Shown piece by piece: positions 7,288 to 14,608 of a stretch of DNA of 25,749 nt (position 1 is the first letter of the stretch; every line of letters starts with the position of its first letter). The notes below the pieces were generated by a model. That model did no database searches, had not been told where the DNA came from, and worked only from the letters and a program-made list of their open reading frames with translations. The stretch comes from CAYMJK01 sp043101635. GTDB taxonomy: Bacteria; Planctomycetota; Phycisphaerae; Phycisphaerales; UBA1924. The stretch is taken from positions 1 through 25,749 of the forward strand of contig JBICIE010000006.1 in NCBI GenBank assembly GCA_043101635.1, written 5' to 3'. Made by a program: the position numbers and the translations under genes.

Positions 7288-8664
7288 ATGCGGTCCGTAC
7301 AGTTTCTCGCCTTTGAGAGCGCGTGGATTGGCGTGGTGGTGACCGTCGCGGCTCAGTGCCAGTCACAGCGGCTGGAGCCGCCGGCGCCCCGGGCGTTCGG
7401 CGAGTTCGGGCGGCCCCTGATGAGTGATGGCCGTCTTGTCATCTGCGACCGGCGCGACGCCTGGCTGTGCCCGACCACCCAGGATTGCTCGGGGGGCGCT
7501 GTCCACGCGTACACCTTCGACAACGGCGAAGGCCGTTGGGTCTTTTCGGAGACGGTGCGCCCCTCCGACCTCGACTTCGGGTACGCCTTCGGGTACCACG
7601 GCGCGATCGATGGCGACCGGATGATCGTGAGCGCCCCGTTCAGCGACCTCGGTGAGCCGGGGGCTGGCGCTGTCTACGTCTTCGAAGCAGAGGGCGACAA
7701 ATGGTACGAGACCGCGCAGATCGCTCCTGCCGAGCCCGGTTTTCTGCACGAGTTTGGATGCAGCGTCGCGATCTACAACGACCTCGCCCTCGTTGCCGAC
7801 TTGAGCGACTCGGTGTGGGTCTACGAGTACGCGCTCCCGGGCTGGACGATGCGCGAGAAGCTCAAGGCGCCGGATGGTCTGCCGCTGGCGTCGGCATTCG
7901 GTGTGAGCATGGCGATCGATGCGAACTGGCTATTCATCGGCGCCACGTTCGACGCAACGCACGCGCCGCAAGGCGGATCCGTCTACGTATTCCGGCGCGA
8001 TGGCGCGAATTTCGAGTATATCCAGAAGCTCGTGCCCCCGGATGTCGAGACGATGCCGCGCTTCGGGAGCGTTTTCGTCGATGGTACCACACTTGCGGTC
8101 GGGGGCTACAACTCCGATCGCGAGGTAGAGAATCAGGGCGCGATCTACATCTACGAACTGTCGGATGGCCAGTGGCGCCTCCGGCAGGAGGTGACGCACC
8201 GCGACCCCCACGAGGACGATCAACTCGGGACGCCGACCCTCATCGGCGACACGCTGATCGCCGGCGCCCTGCGCCGCAAGCGCGGCCCGAACATGGGCGC
8301 GATCTATGTGTTTCGGCGTGACGCCTCCGGCCAGTGGGCCCAGGCGCGCGAAATCCCGCAGTCGGGCGTTCTCGGCCTCTTCCCGGGCCCGATGGTGACT
8401 GACGGCAGACAACTCGTGGTCAGCGCAAAGGACGATACCAGCGGAGGCGTGCCCGGCGCCGGCTCGGCGATCGTCTATGACCTTGATTGCCTCATCTGCC
8501 GCCCCGACCTCGATGGCGATGGCGAACTCACCTTCTTCGACTTCCTCGCCTTCGGCAACCTCTTCGCCGCCGGCGACATGCGCGCCGATTTCGACGGCTC
8601 CGGCGACCTCGACCTCTTCGACTTCCTCGCCTTCCAGACCGCCTTCGACGCAGGCTGCCCGTAA
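7288..8664 (+). CDS. Secreted FG-GAP beta-propeller protein with dockerin-like C-terminus
   Basis: A 458-residue protein. A hydrophobic N-terminus (about residues 6-22, then AAQCQSQ) acts as signal peptide. It is followed by roughly six or seven repeats of the FG-GAP_2 type, each with a 'GDxxIVGA...GAxYVF' core (for example GDRMIVSAPFSD then GAVYVFEAEGDKW). Such repeats build an integrin-alpha-like beta-propeller. Residues about 404-458 carry two dockerin-like EF-hand repeats (DLDGDGELTFFDFLAF and DFDGSGDLDLFDFLAF) and end DAGCP. The ATG at 7288 has GGGAG seven bases upstream. A tandem paralogue follows after 49 bases. The ligand is unknown. The shared tail suggests the same export or surface-attachment route as the two proteases on the other strand. 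Confidence 0.9.
   Translation: MRSVQFLAFESAWIGVVVTVAAQCQSQRLEPPAPRAFGEFGRPLMSDGRLVICDRRDAWLCPTTQDCSGGAVHAYTFDNGEGRWVFSETVRPSDLDFGYAFGYHGAIDGDRMIVSAPFSDLGEPGAGAVYVFEAEGDKWYETAQIAPAEPGFLHEFGCSVAIYNDLALVADLSDSVWVYEYALPGWTMREKLKAPDGLPLASAFGVSMAIDANWLFIGATFDATHAPQGGSVYVFRRDGANFEYIQKLVPPDVETMPRFGSVFVDGTTLAVGGYNSDREVENQGAIYIYELSDGQWRLRQEVTHRDPHEDDQLGTPTLIGDTLIAGALRRKRGPNMGAIYVFRRDASGQWAQAREIPQSGVLGLFPGPMVTDGRQLVVSAKDDTSGGVPGAGSAIVYDLDCLICRPDLDGDGELTFFDFLAFGNLFAAGDMRADFDGSGDLDLFDFLAFQTAFDAGCP
8536..8661 (+). repeat. 81-bp tandem dockerin-encoding repeats of the propeller genes
   Basis: TTCGACTTCCTCGCCTTC occurs at 8536 and again at 8617, 81 bases apart, encoding the two FDFLAF repeats. The same pair recurs in the next gene from about 9978. 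The two genes are nearly identical through this module, while their propeller parts differ much more. Confidence 0.8.
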
Positions 8665-8713
8665 ACCGAGGGCGCCGACCGGCAGCGCGATTCGGATTGC
8701 ATCGGAGCCGCCG

Positions 8714-10102
8714 ATGAGCGAGAATGCTCGCATGGGGTCACAGCCAAGCATCGGGCGAGTGGTTGCGGGCGTGTGCCTCGCCGCAGCCGGCCCGGCCCTC
8801 GCTCAGTGCCCGCCCGAGCGCCTGCTCTCGCCCTCCGACCACGCCGACGCCTTCGGCGCCGCCCTGGCCATGAATGATCGCCATCTGATCATCGGCGACC
8901 CGCACGATGGTTCGCTCTGCACGATCCCCGGCTGTTCCAACGGCTGGGCCTACGCCTACCGCCGCAACCCGGCCGGCGGCTGGGACTTGACGCAGTCAGT
9001 GCTCCCCGCGAGCCTCGACGAGGGGTGGGCTCACGGCTTCGCCGTCGCCCTTGATGGGGACCGCGCGATCATCACGGCGGCGCTCAGCCCCGAGGGACCG
9101 GGCACGGGCGTGCCCTACGTCTTCGAGTTCGACGGCGACCAGTGGGTGCAGGTTGACGCGCTGATGCCACCCGACTCGCGCGCCCTCCACGGCGGACGCC
9201 TCGCGCTGCGCGGCGACACGGCGCTCGTCGGGATGGCGGACGCGAAGGTACTCGTGTACCGGAACACGGGCGGGGTGTGGGAAGTCACGCACGACCTTGA
9301 GAATCCCGACAGCACGGGCGTGCGCACCGATTTCGGCTGGGCAATCGACCTGAGCGACGACTGGCTCGTGATCGGAGCGCCGGAGGAAGAACTGATCGCC
9401 GTCAATGGCGGCGCGGTGTATGTGTACAGACGCCTGACCGGGGGAGAACTGGAGCTTGCGCAGAAGCTCATCGCTCCTGACGTCATGATCGGCCCGCGCT
9501 TCGGTAGGTCGGTCGCGGTTGACGGTGATACGCTCGCTGTTGGTGGGGTTCTTTCGCACCGTACGTACCAGTGGCAGGGAGCGGTCTACGTGTACAGCCT
9601 CGTCGATGGGCAATGGCAACTCCATCAGGAATTGACGCATCAGAGGCCCGCGGCGAGAGATCAGTTGGGTATCGCGCTGGCCCTCGACGGTGACCTGCTC
9701 GCCGCGGGCGCGGCGGGCGACATCACGCCGGTCAGCAGGGGCGCCGCCTACCTGTTCCGTCGCTACGGCGACGACAGGTGGCGCCAGGCGGCGGAGCTGT
9801 TTCCGACCGAGCCGGCGGTAGGTGACGGCGGCCCGGTCGCGATCGCCGACGGCATCGTCGCGGTCGGCGCCCATGACACCTGGATGGCGGGTCGCAGCGC
9901 CGGCGCCGTGGACATCTTCGACCTCGACTGCCTCCTGTGCGATCCCGACCTCGATGGCGACGGCGACCTCACCTTCTTCGACTTCCTCGCCTTCGGCAAC
10001 CTCTTCAGCGCCGGCGACCTCCGCGCCGACTTCGACGACTCCGGCGCCCTCGACCTCTTCGACTTCCTCGCCTTCCAGACCGCCTTCGACGCAGGATGCT
10101 GA
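8714..10102 (+). CDS. Second secreted FG-GAP beta-propeller protein with dockerin-like C-terminus
   Basis: A 462-residue tandem paralogue of the gene before it. The ATG at 8714 has GGAG six bases upstream and starts a signal peptide (VVAGVCLAAAGPALA, cleavage before QCPPE). An ATG at 8732 is an alternative, and the frame is open upstream, but those codons are an out-of-frame copy of the previous gene's tail. FG-GAP_2-type repeats fill about residues 45-400 (GDRAIITAALSPEG, DDWLVIGAPEEE, GGAVYVY). Two dockerin-like repeats (FFDFLAFGN, LFDFLAFQT) end at DAGC, with no final Pro. It probably shares a transcript with its neighbour and is followed by the palindromic element. Function beyond a secreted propeller is unknown. 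Confidence 0.9.
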   Translation: MSENARMGSQPSIGRVVAGVCLAAAGPALAQCPPERLLSPSDHADAFGAALAMNDRHLIIGDPHDGSLCTIPGCSNGWAYAYRRNPAGGWDLTQSVLPASLDEGWAHGFAVALDGDRAIITAALSPEGPGTGVPYVFEFDGDQWVQVDALMPPDSRALHGGRLALRGDTALVGMADAKVLVYRNTGGVWEVTHDLENPDSTGVRTDFGWAIDLSDDWLVIGAPEEELIAVNGGAVYVYRRLTGGELELAQKLIAPDVMIGPRFGRSVAVDGDTLAVGGVLSHRTYQWQGAVYVYSLVDGQWQLHQELTHQRPAARDQLGIALALDGDLLAAGAAGDITPVSRGAAYLFRRYGDDRWRQAAELFPTEPAVGDGGPVAIADGIVAVGAHDTWMAGRSAGAVDIFDLDCLLCDPDLDGDGDLTFFDFLAFGNLFSAGDLRADFDDSGALDLFDFLAFQTAFDAGC

Positions 10103-10257
10103 AAGAGCCCCGAGCGCAAGCTCGGGTGGCTTGATACCGCGCCGGACGCGGTGGCTTGGCGGGGCAGAGGGACCCTGAGCTTGCAAGCTCGGGTCGCGCG
10201 TCGGCGGAGAGGCGTTTGGTGGCAGAGGGCCCCTGAGCTCGCGCTCAGGGCTCTTTT
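10102..10257. repeat. REPIN-like palindromic element with three GAGC/GCTC hairpins
   Basis: The ends AAAGAGCCCCGAGC (10102-10115) and GCTCAGGGCTCTTT (10243-10256) are inverted repeats with one mismatch. Inside lie three related hairpins. CCCGAGC-GCAA-GCTCGGG (10109-10126) has a GNRA-type tetraloop. CCTGAGC-TTGCAA-GCTCGGG spans about 10174-10193. CCCTGAGC-TCGC-GCTCAGGG (10231-10250) has a perfect 8-bp stem. GGCAGAGGG precedes the second and third hairpins as a direct repeat, and GGTGGCTTG occurs twice between the first and second. Paired inverted REP-like palindromes of this size resemble REPIN or MITE elements. It fills the gap between convergent genes. Other copies cannot be checked from this window. 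Confidence 0.55.
10231..10257 (+). terminator. Likely intrinsic terminator after the propeller genes
   Basis: A perfect 8-bp stem (10231-10238 with 10243-10250) with a 4-nt loop is followed by CTCTTTT (10251-10257) on the plus strand. It lies about 130 bases after the propeller stop and before a convergent gene. The T run is short, and the hairpin is also the right end of the palindromic element. Confidence 0.5.
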
Positions 10258-10292
10258 GGCGGCTTCCAGAGCGGCTTCGCGGCGAACGGCGA

Positions 10293-10961
10293 TCAGCCGC
10301 GGAGTTTGCGGCCCTTGCTCTTCTGGTGCAGCTTGGGGGTGACGTGGAAGGTGGCCACCGCGCGCCCGACGCGCCGCTCCTTGGCCCCGGGCTTGGCGAG
10401 GGCCTGGGTGATCTCCAGGTCGAGCGTGACGTTGAACTCGTCGCCGGAGGCGACCATGGCGTCGATGTCCTCGCGCGGCGTGATGCGGTACATCGCAGGG
10501 CCAAAGCAGGGACGCAGGAAGCTGTATTCCAGGCGCTTGCAGACGACGGTGTACTTGCCGCCGCAGTAGCCGAAGACCCACATGCCGCCGGCGATCTCGG
10601 AATTACCCAGCAGGGCGGCGCCGGCCATGGCGTTGTACCAGTTCTTGTTGAAGCGCCGGAAGGGGAGGACGGCGGTGAAGGTCTTGGCATCCACCCGCTT
10701 CATCCGGATGCCGCTGCGGAAGGCGTAGGGCAGCCAGATCATGGAGCAGACGCGGTGCCAGAAGTTGTTGCGCGTGCTCAGCCGGCTGATGAAGTTGTCG
10801 ATGCGGTCCATCAGGGTGAGGCGGGCGCCGCGGCGGTGCTTGCGGGAGACGGGCGGGGAGATCTCCTGGCCGGTGCGCTCGGGGCGCGGGGCGTCTGCGG
10901 CCGGCTCGACCGGCTCGGGCGCCGCGGCGGGGGGGTCGGCTGTCGTCTGCGGGGTGGGCAA
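10293..10961 (-). CDS. DUF4442 hotdog-fold (PaaI-like thioesterase superfamily) protein
   Basis: A 222-residue protein. Its core, from about residue 51, matches the DUF4442 family of hotdog-fold proteins, related to acyl-CoA thioesterases. It has the pattern NWYNAMAGAALLGNSEIAGG followed by a beta-rich half (RVGRAVATFHVTPKL). The first 45 residues are Pro/Ala-rich and probably disordered. The start shown is a TTG with GGAG five bases upstream. An internal ATG at 10811 keeps the whole domain but has no ribosome site. The MBL-fold gene ends 48 bases upstream on the same strand, so they may be co-transcribed. A thioesterase activity is a family-level guess, and DUF4442 members are poorly characterised. 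Confidence 0.75.
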   Translation of the reverse strand: MPTPQTTADPPAAAPEPVEPAADAPRPERTGQEISPPVSRKHRRGARLTLMDRIDNFISRLSTRNNFWHRVCSMIWLPYAFRSGIRMKRVDAKTFTAVLPFRRFNKNWYNAMAGAALLGNSEIAGGMWVFGYCGGKYTVVCKRLEYSFLRPCFGPAMYRITPREDIDAMVASGDEFNVTLDLEITQALAKPGAKERRVGRAVATFHVTPKLHQKSKGRKLRG

Positions 10962-11009
10962 GGCGTCTCCGCGTGGCTCTGGCCGATCGTAGCGGCCCTG
11001 CGGGCGGGC

Positions 11010-11966
11010 TCAGGCCCCTTTCAGGGCGAACCAGTCGCCCTCGCGGGAGACCGTCTGGAGCGGGTTGCCGGGCTCGTGGTCGAGGTGGAGGATCCAGCCG
11101 CGCTCGGCTGCCTCGTGCAGGAGCCAGCGCTTGCTGAGCATGCTGGTGTACGGCTCGACGTCGTAGGCGAGGCTGTAGGCGGCGCCGAGGTGCCAGGCGG
11201 TGGGCATGACATCCGGCGTGAAGACGATCTGGCGGCCGCCTTCGTCGGTGAACCGCACGGCCTGCTGGCCCCAGGTGTGGCCGGGGACGCGGAAGACGAA
11301 GACGCCGGGGAGGATCTCACGCTCGCGCATGTCCATCGAGAGCGGGGGCAGGTCGGTCTTGTCGGGGAGGTGGGCGTGGGGGAAGGGCGCCGGGGCGTCG
11401 CACAACTCCAGGTGATCTCGCAGCGGTTCGAGGTGATCCGCGTAGTAGGTGCGCGTCATGACCGAGCGCTGGGCCAGGGCGTCTTCCCACTCCTGCTTCT
11501 GGATGTGGATGCGGGCATTGGGGAAGGTGAGCTTGACAGCGCGGGCGTCGCCGGACATGGGGCCGGCGTCCCAGTCGGCAGTCTCGCCCTCGCGGGCGCG
11601 GCGGGTCAGGCCGCCGGCGTGATCGAAGTGCAGGTGGCTGACGATGATGTCGGTGATGGTCTCGGGGGCGGCGCCGGCGCCGGCGAGGGCGGTCTCGATG
11701 GTCGTGTCGTCGAGGCCGAAGATGGCGCGCATCTTGGCGTCCAGCTTGTCGCCCGTGCCGGTCTCGATGACGATGCGGCGCGGGGTCGCGGCTGGTTCGA
11801 TCTCCTCGAGCAGCAGGCAGTTGTGGCGCAGGGCGATGCGGTTGCGGTCATCGGGCGTGGCGAAGCGCGTCCACACGACGCGCGGAATGATGCCGAACAT
11901 GCCGCCGCCATCGAGCAGCAGCGGGCCGGCTGAGAGCAGGGTCATGCGATAGCGTGTGTCAGCCAT
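11010..11966 (-). CDS. MBL-fold metallo-hydrolase
   Basis: A 318-residue protein of the metallo-beta-lactamase superfamily. The metal-binding signature SHLHFDHAGG gives H111, H113, D115 and H116. PGHTWGQ, TPDVMP and LHLDHEP supply the later metal-ligand and active-site segments in the expected order. No signal peptide is seen, so it is probably cytoplasmic. The ATG at 11966 has no strong ribosome site. It is divergent from the HMG-CoA lyase gene, with 70 bases between the starts, and precedes the DUF4442 gene on its own strand. The superfamily covers lactonases, glyoxalases, esterases and nucleases. The substrate cannot be told from the sequence, although the neighbouring acyl-CoA genes make an ester or thioester plausible. 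Confidence 0.85.
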   Translation of the reverse strand: MADTRYRMTLLSAGPLLLDGGGMFGIIPRVVWTRFATPDDRNRIALRHNCLLLEEIEPAATPRRIVIETGTGDKLDAKMRAIFGLDDTTIETALAGAGAAPETITDIIVSHLHFDHAGGLTRRAREGETADWDAGPMSGDARAVKLTFPNARIHIQKQEWEDALAQRSVMTRTYYADHLEPLRDHLELCDAPAPFPHAHLPDKTDLPPLSMDMREREILPGVFVFRVPGHTWGQQAVRFTDEGGRQIVFTPDVMPTAWHLGAAYSLAYDVEPYTSMLSKRWLLHEAAERGWILHLDHEPGNPLQTVSREGDWFALKGA

Positions 11967-12036
11967 TGGTCATGGTAGCGTTGACAGGCGGCGGGCCCGG
12001 ACGGGCGGGCGGGCTCCGGCGGACTTACCATGCGCG

Positions 12037-12966
12037 ATGCGTCAGCGGGTTCGGATCACCGATGTTGCGCCGCGCGACGGCCTGCAGAACGAGCCGGCGC
12101 CGATCCCGACGGCGCAGAAGGTCGAACTCGTGCGCGCGCTCATGGGCAGCGGCGTGGACGAGGTCGAGGTGTCCAGCTTCGTGAGTCCGAAGTGGGTTCC
12201 GCAGCTTGGCGATGCGGCCGAGGTCTTCGCGGCGATCGCGGGGGAGAAGCCACCGGGGGTGACGCTGAGCGCCCTGGTTCCCAACGAGCGCGGCATGGCG
12301 GCGGCGCTGGCGGTCAACCAGCGGGCCGGGAAGCGCGTGCTGGACAAGATCGCGGTGTTCACGGCAGCGAGCGAGACGTTCTCGCAGCGCAATACGAACG
12401 CTTCCATCGCCGAGACGATCGAGCGATTCCGGCCGGTCGTGCGCCTGGCGCGGGCGCAGCGGCTCGCGGTGCGGGCGTACATCTCGTGCGCGATCGCGTG
12501 CCCGTTCGAAGGGCCGACCGGGCCGGCGCAACTGCAGGCCGTCATCCGGATGCTCGAGGAGCTTGGGCCCGACGAGATCGACCTCGGCGACACGATCGGG
12601 GCTGCGACGCCGGAGACCCTCGCCGTCGCGATCGGCGCTGCGCGGGTGAGCTGCGCGTGGGCCGAGGATCTGCCCGAGACGGCCTGGGTCGTCCACCTGC
12701 ACGACACCTTCGGCCGGGCGGCGGCGTGCGTGCGCGCAGCGCTGGATGTCGGCGTGCGGTCGTTCGACGGGGCCGCGGGCGGTCTGGGCGGGTGTCCCTA
12801 CGTCTCGACAGCCCAGCGCCGGGCGCCGGGCAACATCGCCACCGAGACGCTGGTGGCGACGGTGGAGGAGGCGGGCTTCGCCACCGGCGTCAATGGCGAG
12901 CGCCTTGCCGCGGCCGGGGCGTTGGCGCAGCGGATCCGGGGGGGCGCGGCCGGAGGGGCGGCATGA
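12037..12966 (+). CDS. mvaB: Hydroxymethylglutaryl-CoA lyase
   Basis: A 309-residue TIM-barrel enzyme that cleaves 3-hydroxy-3-methylglutaryl-CoA to acetyl-CoA and acetoacetate, the last step of leucine breakdown. Family motifs are APRDGLQNE (R13, D14), SSFVSPKWVPQLGD, YISCAIACPFEG, EIDLGDTIGAATP and the metal-binding VHLHDTFG (H220, H222). The catalytic-loop cysteine is in GGLGGCPY (C253). Between C253 and the conserved GN (N266) the loop seems about four residues longer than the usual GGCPYAxGAxGN pattern. I use the ATG at 12037, which starts directly before the conserved N-terminus and gives normal family length; the ribosome site is weak. The stop overlaps the next ATG (ATGA), so the following hydratases are coupled to it. 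Confidence 0.92.
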   Translation: MRQRVRITDVAPRDGLQNEPAPIPTAQKVELVRALMGSGVDEVEVSSFVSPKWVPQLGDAAEVFAAIAGEKPPGVTLSALVPNERGMAAALAVNQRAGKRVLDKIAVFTAASETFSQRNTNASIAETIERFRPVVRLARAQRLAVRAYISCAIACPFEGPTGPAQLQAVIRMLEELGPDEIDLGDTIGAATPETLAVAIGAARVSCAWAEDLPETAWVVHLHDTFGRAAACVRAALDVGVRSFDGAAGGLGGCPYVSTAQRRAPGNIATETLVATVEEAGFATGVNGERLAAAGALAQRIRGGAAGGAA

Positions 12967-13721
12967 TCCGGTTCGGGCGGGAGGGCGATGTCGGTGTGAT
13001 CCGCCTGATGCGCCCGGAGAAGCGCAACGCGCTGACACCCGAGGCGCTGGAGACGCTGGCCGACCCGCGATCATGGCTGGAGGGGACCGACATGGAGGGC
13101 GCCTCGGCGCTGCTGCTGTGCGGCGAGGGGAGCGTCTTCTGTGCGGGGTTTGACCTGGAGACCTGCCGCGGGCCGGCCGGGGCCGAGCCGCTGCGCCGGT
13201 TGCTGCGCGGGCTGAGCGGGGCGGTGGTCGCGCTGCGGTCACAGGCGCGTCCGGTGGTCGCGGCGGCCCACGGTGCGGCGATCGCCGGCGGCTGCGCGCT
13301 GCTCGGCGGGGCCGACATCGTCGTGGCTGACGCCGGAGCGAAGCTCGGCTATCCGGTGGTCCGGCTGGGGATCTCGCCGGCGGTCTCGGCGCCGTTCCTG
13401 CGCGGGGCGATCGGTGATGGTCCGGGCCGGGCGCGGCTGCTGGATCCGGGACTGATCGACGGCCGGCGGGCCGCCGGCATCGGGCTCGTGCATGAACTGG
13501 TCGAGTCTCCGGCGGATGTCCAGGGCAGGGCGATGGCAATTGCCGCGGAGCTTGCGGCCAAGGGCGCCTCCGCCATCGGGGCCACGCGGGCCTGGCTCGA
13601 TACGCTCGAAGCGATCGACGCCGCGGGCGGCCTGGCCGCCAGCGAGCAGTTGGCCGGCGACGAGGAGTCTCAGGCGCTGCTGGACGCGATGTGGACGGCG
13701 CGCACGAGGGAGAGATCATGA
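12963..13721 (+). CDS. Enoyl-CoA hydratase/isomerase family protein lacking both usual catalytic Glu
   Basis: A 252-residue crotonase-fold protein. The start is the ATG overlapping the lyase stop, with GGAGG six bases upstream. The CoA/oxyanion motif CAGFDL (60-65) and the second oxyanion loop AAIAGGCALLGGAD are present. Where hydratases carry the two catalytic glutamates, this protein has A112 (GGCALL instead of GGGxEL) and V132 (GYPVVRLG instead of xxPExxLG). The segment RLGISPAVSAPFL resembles the GLxPAVISPYV stretch of methylglutaconyl-CoA hydratases (LiuC type), as in the next gene, so the two look like a tandem duplication. It may be non-hydratase, a structural partner of the next gene product, or another crotonase activity. 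It is coupled to both neighbours by ATGA overlaps. Confidence 0.88.
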   Translation: MIRFGREGDVGVIRLMRPEKRNALTPEALETLADPRSWLEGTDMEGASALLLCGEGSVFCAGFDLETCRGPAGAEPLRRLLRGLSGAVVALRSQARPVVAAAHGAAIAGGCALLGGADIVVADAGAKLGYPVVRLGISPAVSAPFLRGAIGDGPGRARLLDPGLIDGRRAAGIGLVHELVESPADVQGRAMAIAAELAAKGASAIGATRAWLDTLEAIDAAGGLAASEQLAGDEESQALLDAMWTARTRERS

Positions 13722-14473
13722 CGGACCTGGCGCTGCTGGAACGCGATGGAGTGACCGCCACGCTGACGCTCAACCGGCCCGAGGCCCGCAACGCCCTTTC
13801 ACTGGAACTGCTGGCGGCGCTGCACGGTCAGCTTGATCTGCTGGAGGGGCTGGCCGAGGCGGATGCGCCGACGGTGCTGACGATCACAGGGGCGGGGCGG
13901 GCGTTCTGCGCGGGGATGGACCTCAAGCAGATCGTCGGGGCGGGGGCGCCCTCGGCGGCACTGCTTTCGTCGCTGGCGCGGCTGTGCTGGCGCCTGCGCC
14001 ACCTGCCGATGGTGACGGTGGCTCGCGTGAACGGGGCGGCGATCGGGGGCGGGTGCGGGCTGAGTTGTGTGTGCGACCTGTCGGTTACGCACGCGGAGGC
14101 GAAGCTTGGCTTCCCGGAGGTCGATCTCGGCCTGTGCCCGGCGGTGGTGGCGCCGTGGGTGGTGCGCAAGTGCGGCGCGGGGCGGGCCCGGGCGATCCTG
14201 CTTCGCGGGGGTGTGATGAGCGGCTCGGAGGCGCACGACGCCGGGCTGGTCGATGCGCTGGCGCCGGATGCGGCGTCGCTGGATGAGACCTGCGGGGGGC
14301 TGGTCGGGCGGCTGGCGGCCGGGGGCGCCAGCGCCCTGCGCGCCACCAAGTCGCTGCTCAACCAACTGGACGGCTCCGATGACGCCTCGCTGGGGGAGCG
14401 GGGGGCCGCAATCTCGGCGCGGATCGTCGCCAGCCCCGAGGCGCAGGCGGCGCTGCGGGCGCGCCTGGGGTGA
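13718..14473 (+). CDS. Enoyl-CoA hydratase, probably methylglutaconyl-CoA hydratase (LiuC-like)
   Basis: A 251-residue crotonase-fold enzyme. The ATG overlaps the previous stop, with GGGAG six bases upstream. Motifs are FCAGMDL, VNGAAIGGGCGLSCVCD and GFPEVDLGLCPAVVAPWVVR. E134 in FPEV is the retained catalytic Glu; the first Glu position is G114. This Gly-then-Glu pattern with GLxPAVxxPxVxR is typical of bacterial 3-methylglutaconyl-CoA hydratases, which hydrate 3-methylglutaconyl-CoA to HMG-CoA. That product is the substrate of the lyase encoded two genes upstream, which supports the assignment. Exact substrate specificity in crotonases cannot be proved from sequence alone. Confidence 0.88.
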   Translation: MTDLALLERDGVTATLTLNRPEARNALSLELLAALHGQLDLLEGLAEADAPTVLTITGAGRAFCAGMDLKQIVGAGAPSAALLSSLARLCWRLRHLPMVTVARVNGAAIGGGCGLSCVCDLSVTHAEAKLGFPEVDLGLCPAVVAPWVVRKCGAGRARAILLRGGVMSGSEAHDAGLVDALAPDAASLDETCGGLVGRLAAGGASALRATKSLLNQLDGSDDASLGERGAAISARIVASPEAQAALRARLG

Positions 14474-14507
14474 TGGGCCCGCCGGGCGCCGGCGCGGGGG
14501 TTCGCCC

Positions 14508-14513
14508 TATACT
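14508..14513 (+). promoter_or_regulatory. Weak -10-like element before the third hydratase
   Basis: TATACT at 14508-14513 is a good -10 match in a 135-bp gap, the largest within the catabolic run. No acceptable -35 is found 16-18 bases upstream (the bases there are all G/C). It could mark an internal promoter for the third hydratase and the genes after it. The support is one hexamer only. Confidence 0.25.
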
Positions 14514-14608
14514 TCGGTGATTTCTCTGCGCGCCGCTGCGCGGAGGCGTTTCAGGTTCGCGGCGCCACGTTCGCCCGGGCGTCTTTGTCGAGGGAGCGTC
14601 GTACGGCG

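Noticed and set aside
7930..10690. Long minus-strand frames (7930-8751, 8996-10690) across the propeller genes
   Set aside because: They have no recognisable motif. They are antisense shadows of FG-GAP and dockerin coding sequence; the 'EGEEVEEVE' runs are the reverse of the FFDFL repeats.
11981..11986. Perfect TTGACA upstream of the HMG-CoA lyase gene as a -35
   Set aside because: No -10-like hexamer lies 16-18 bases downstream, where the sequence is all G/C. One hexamer is not enough.
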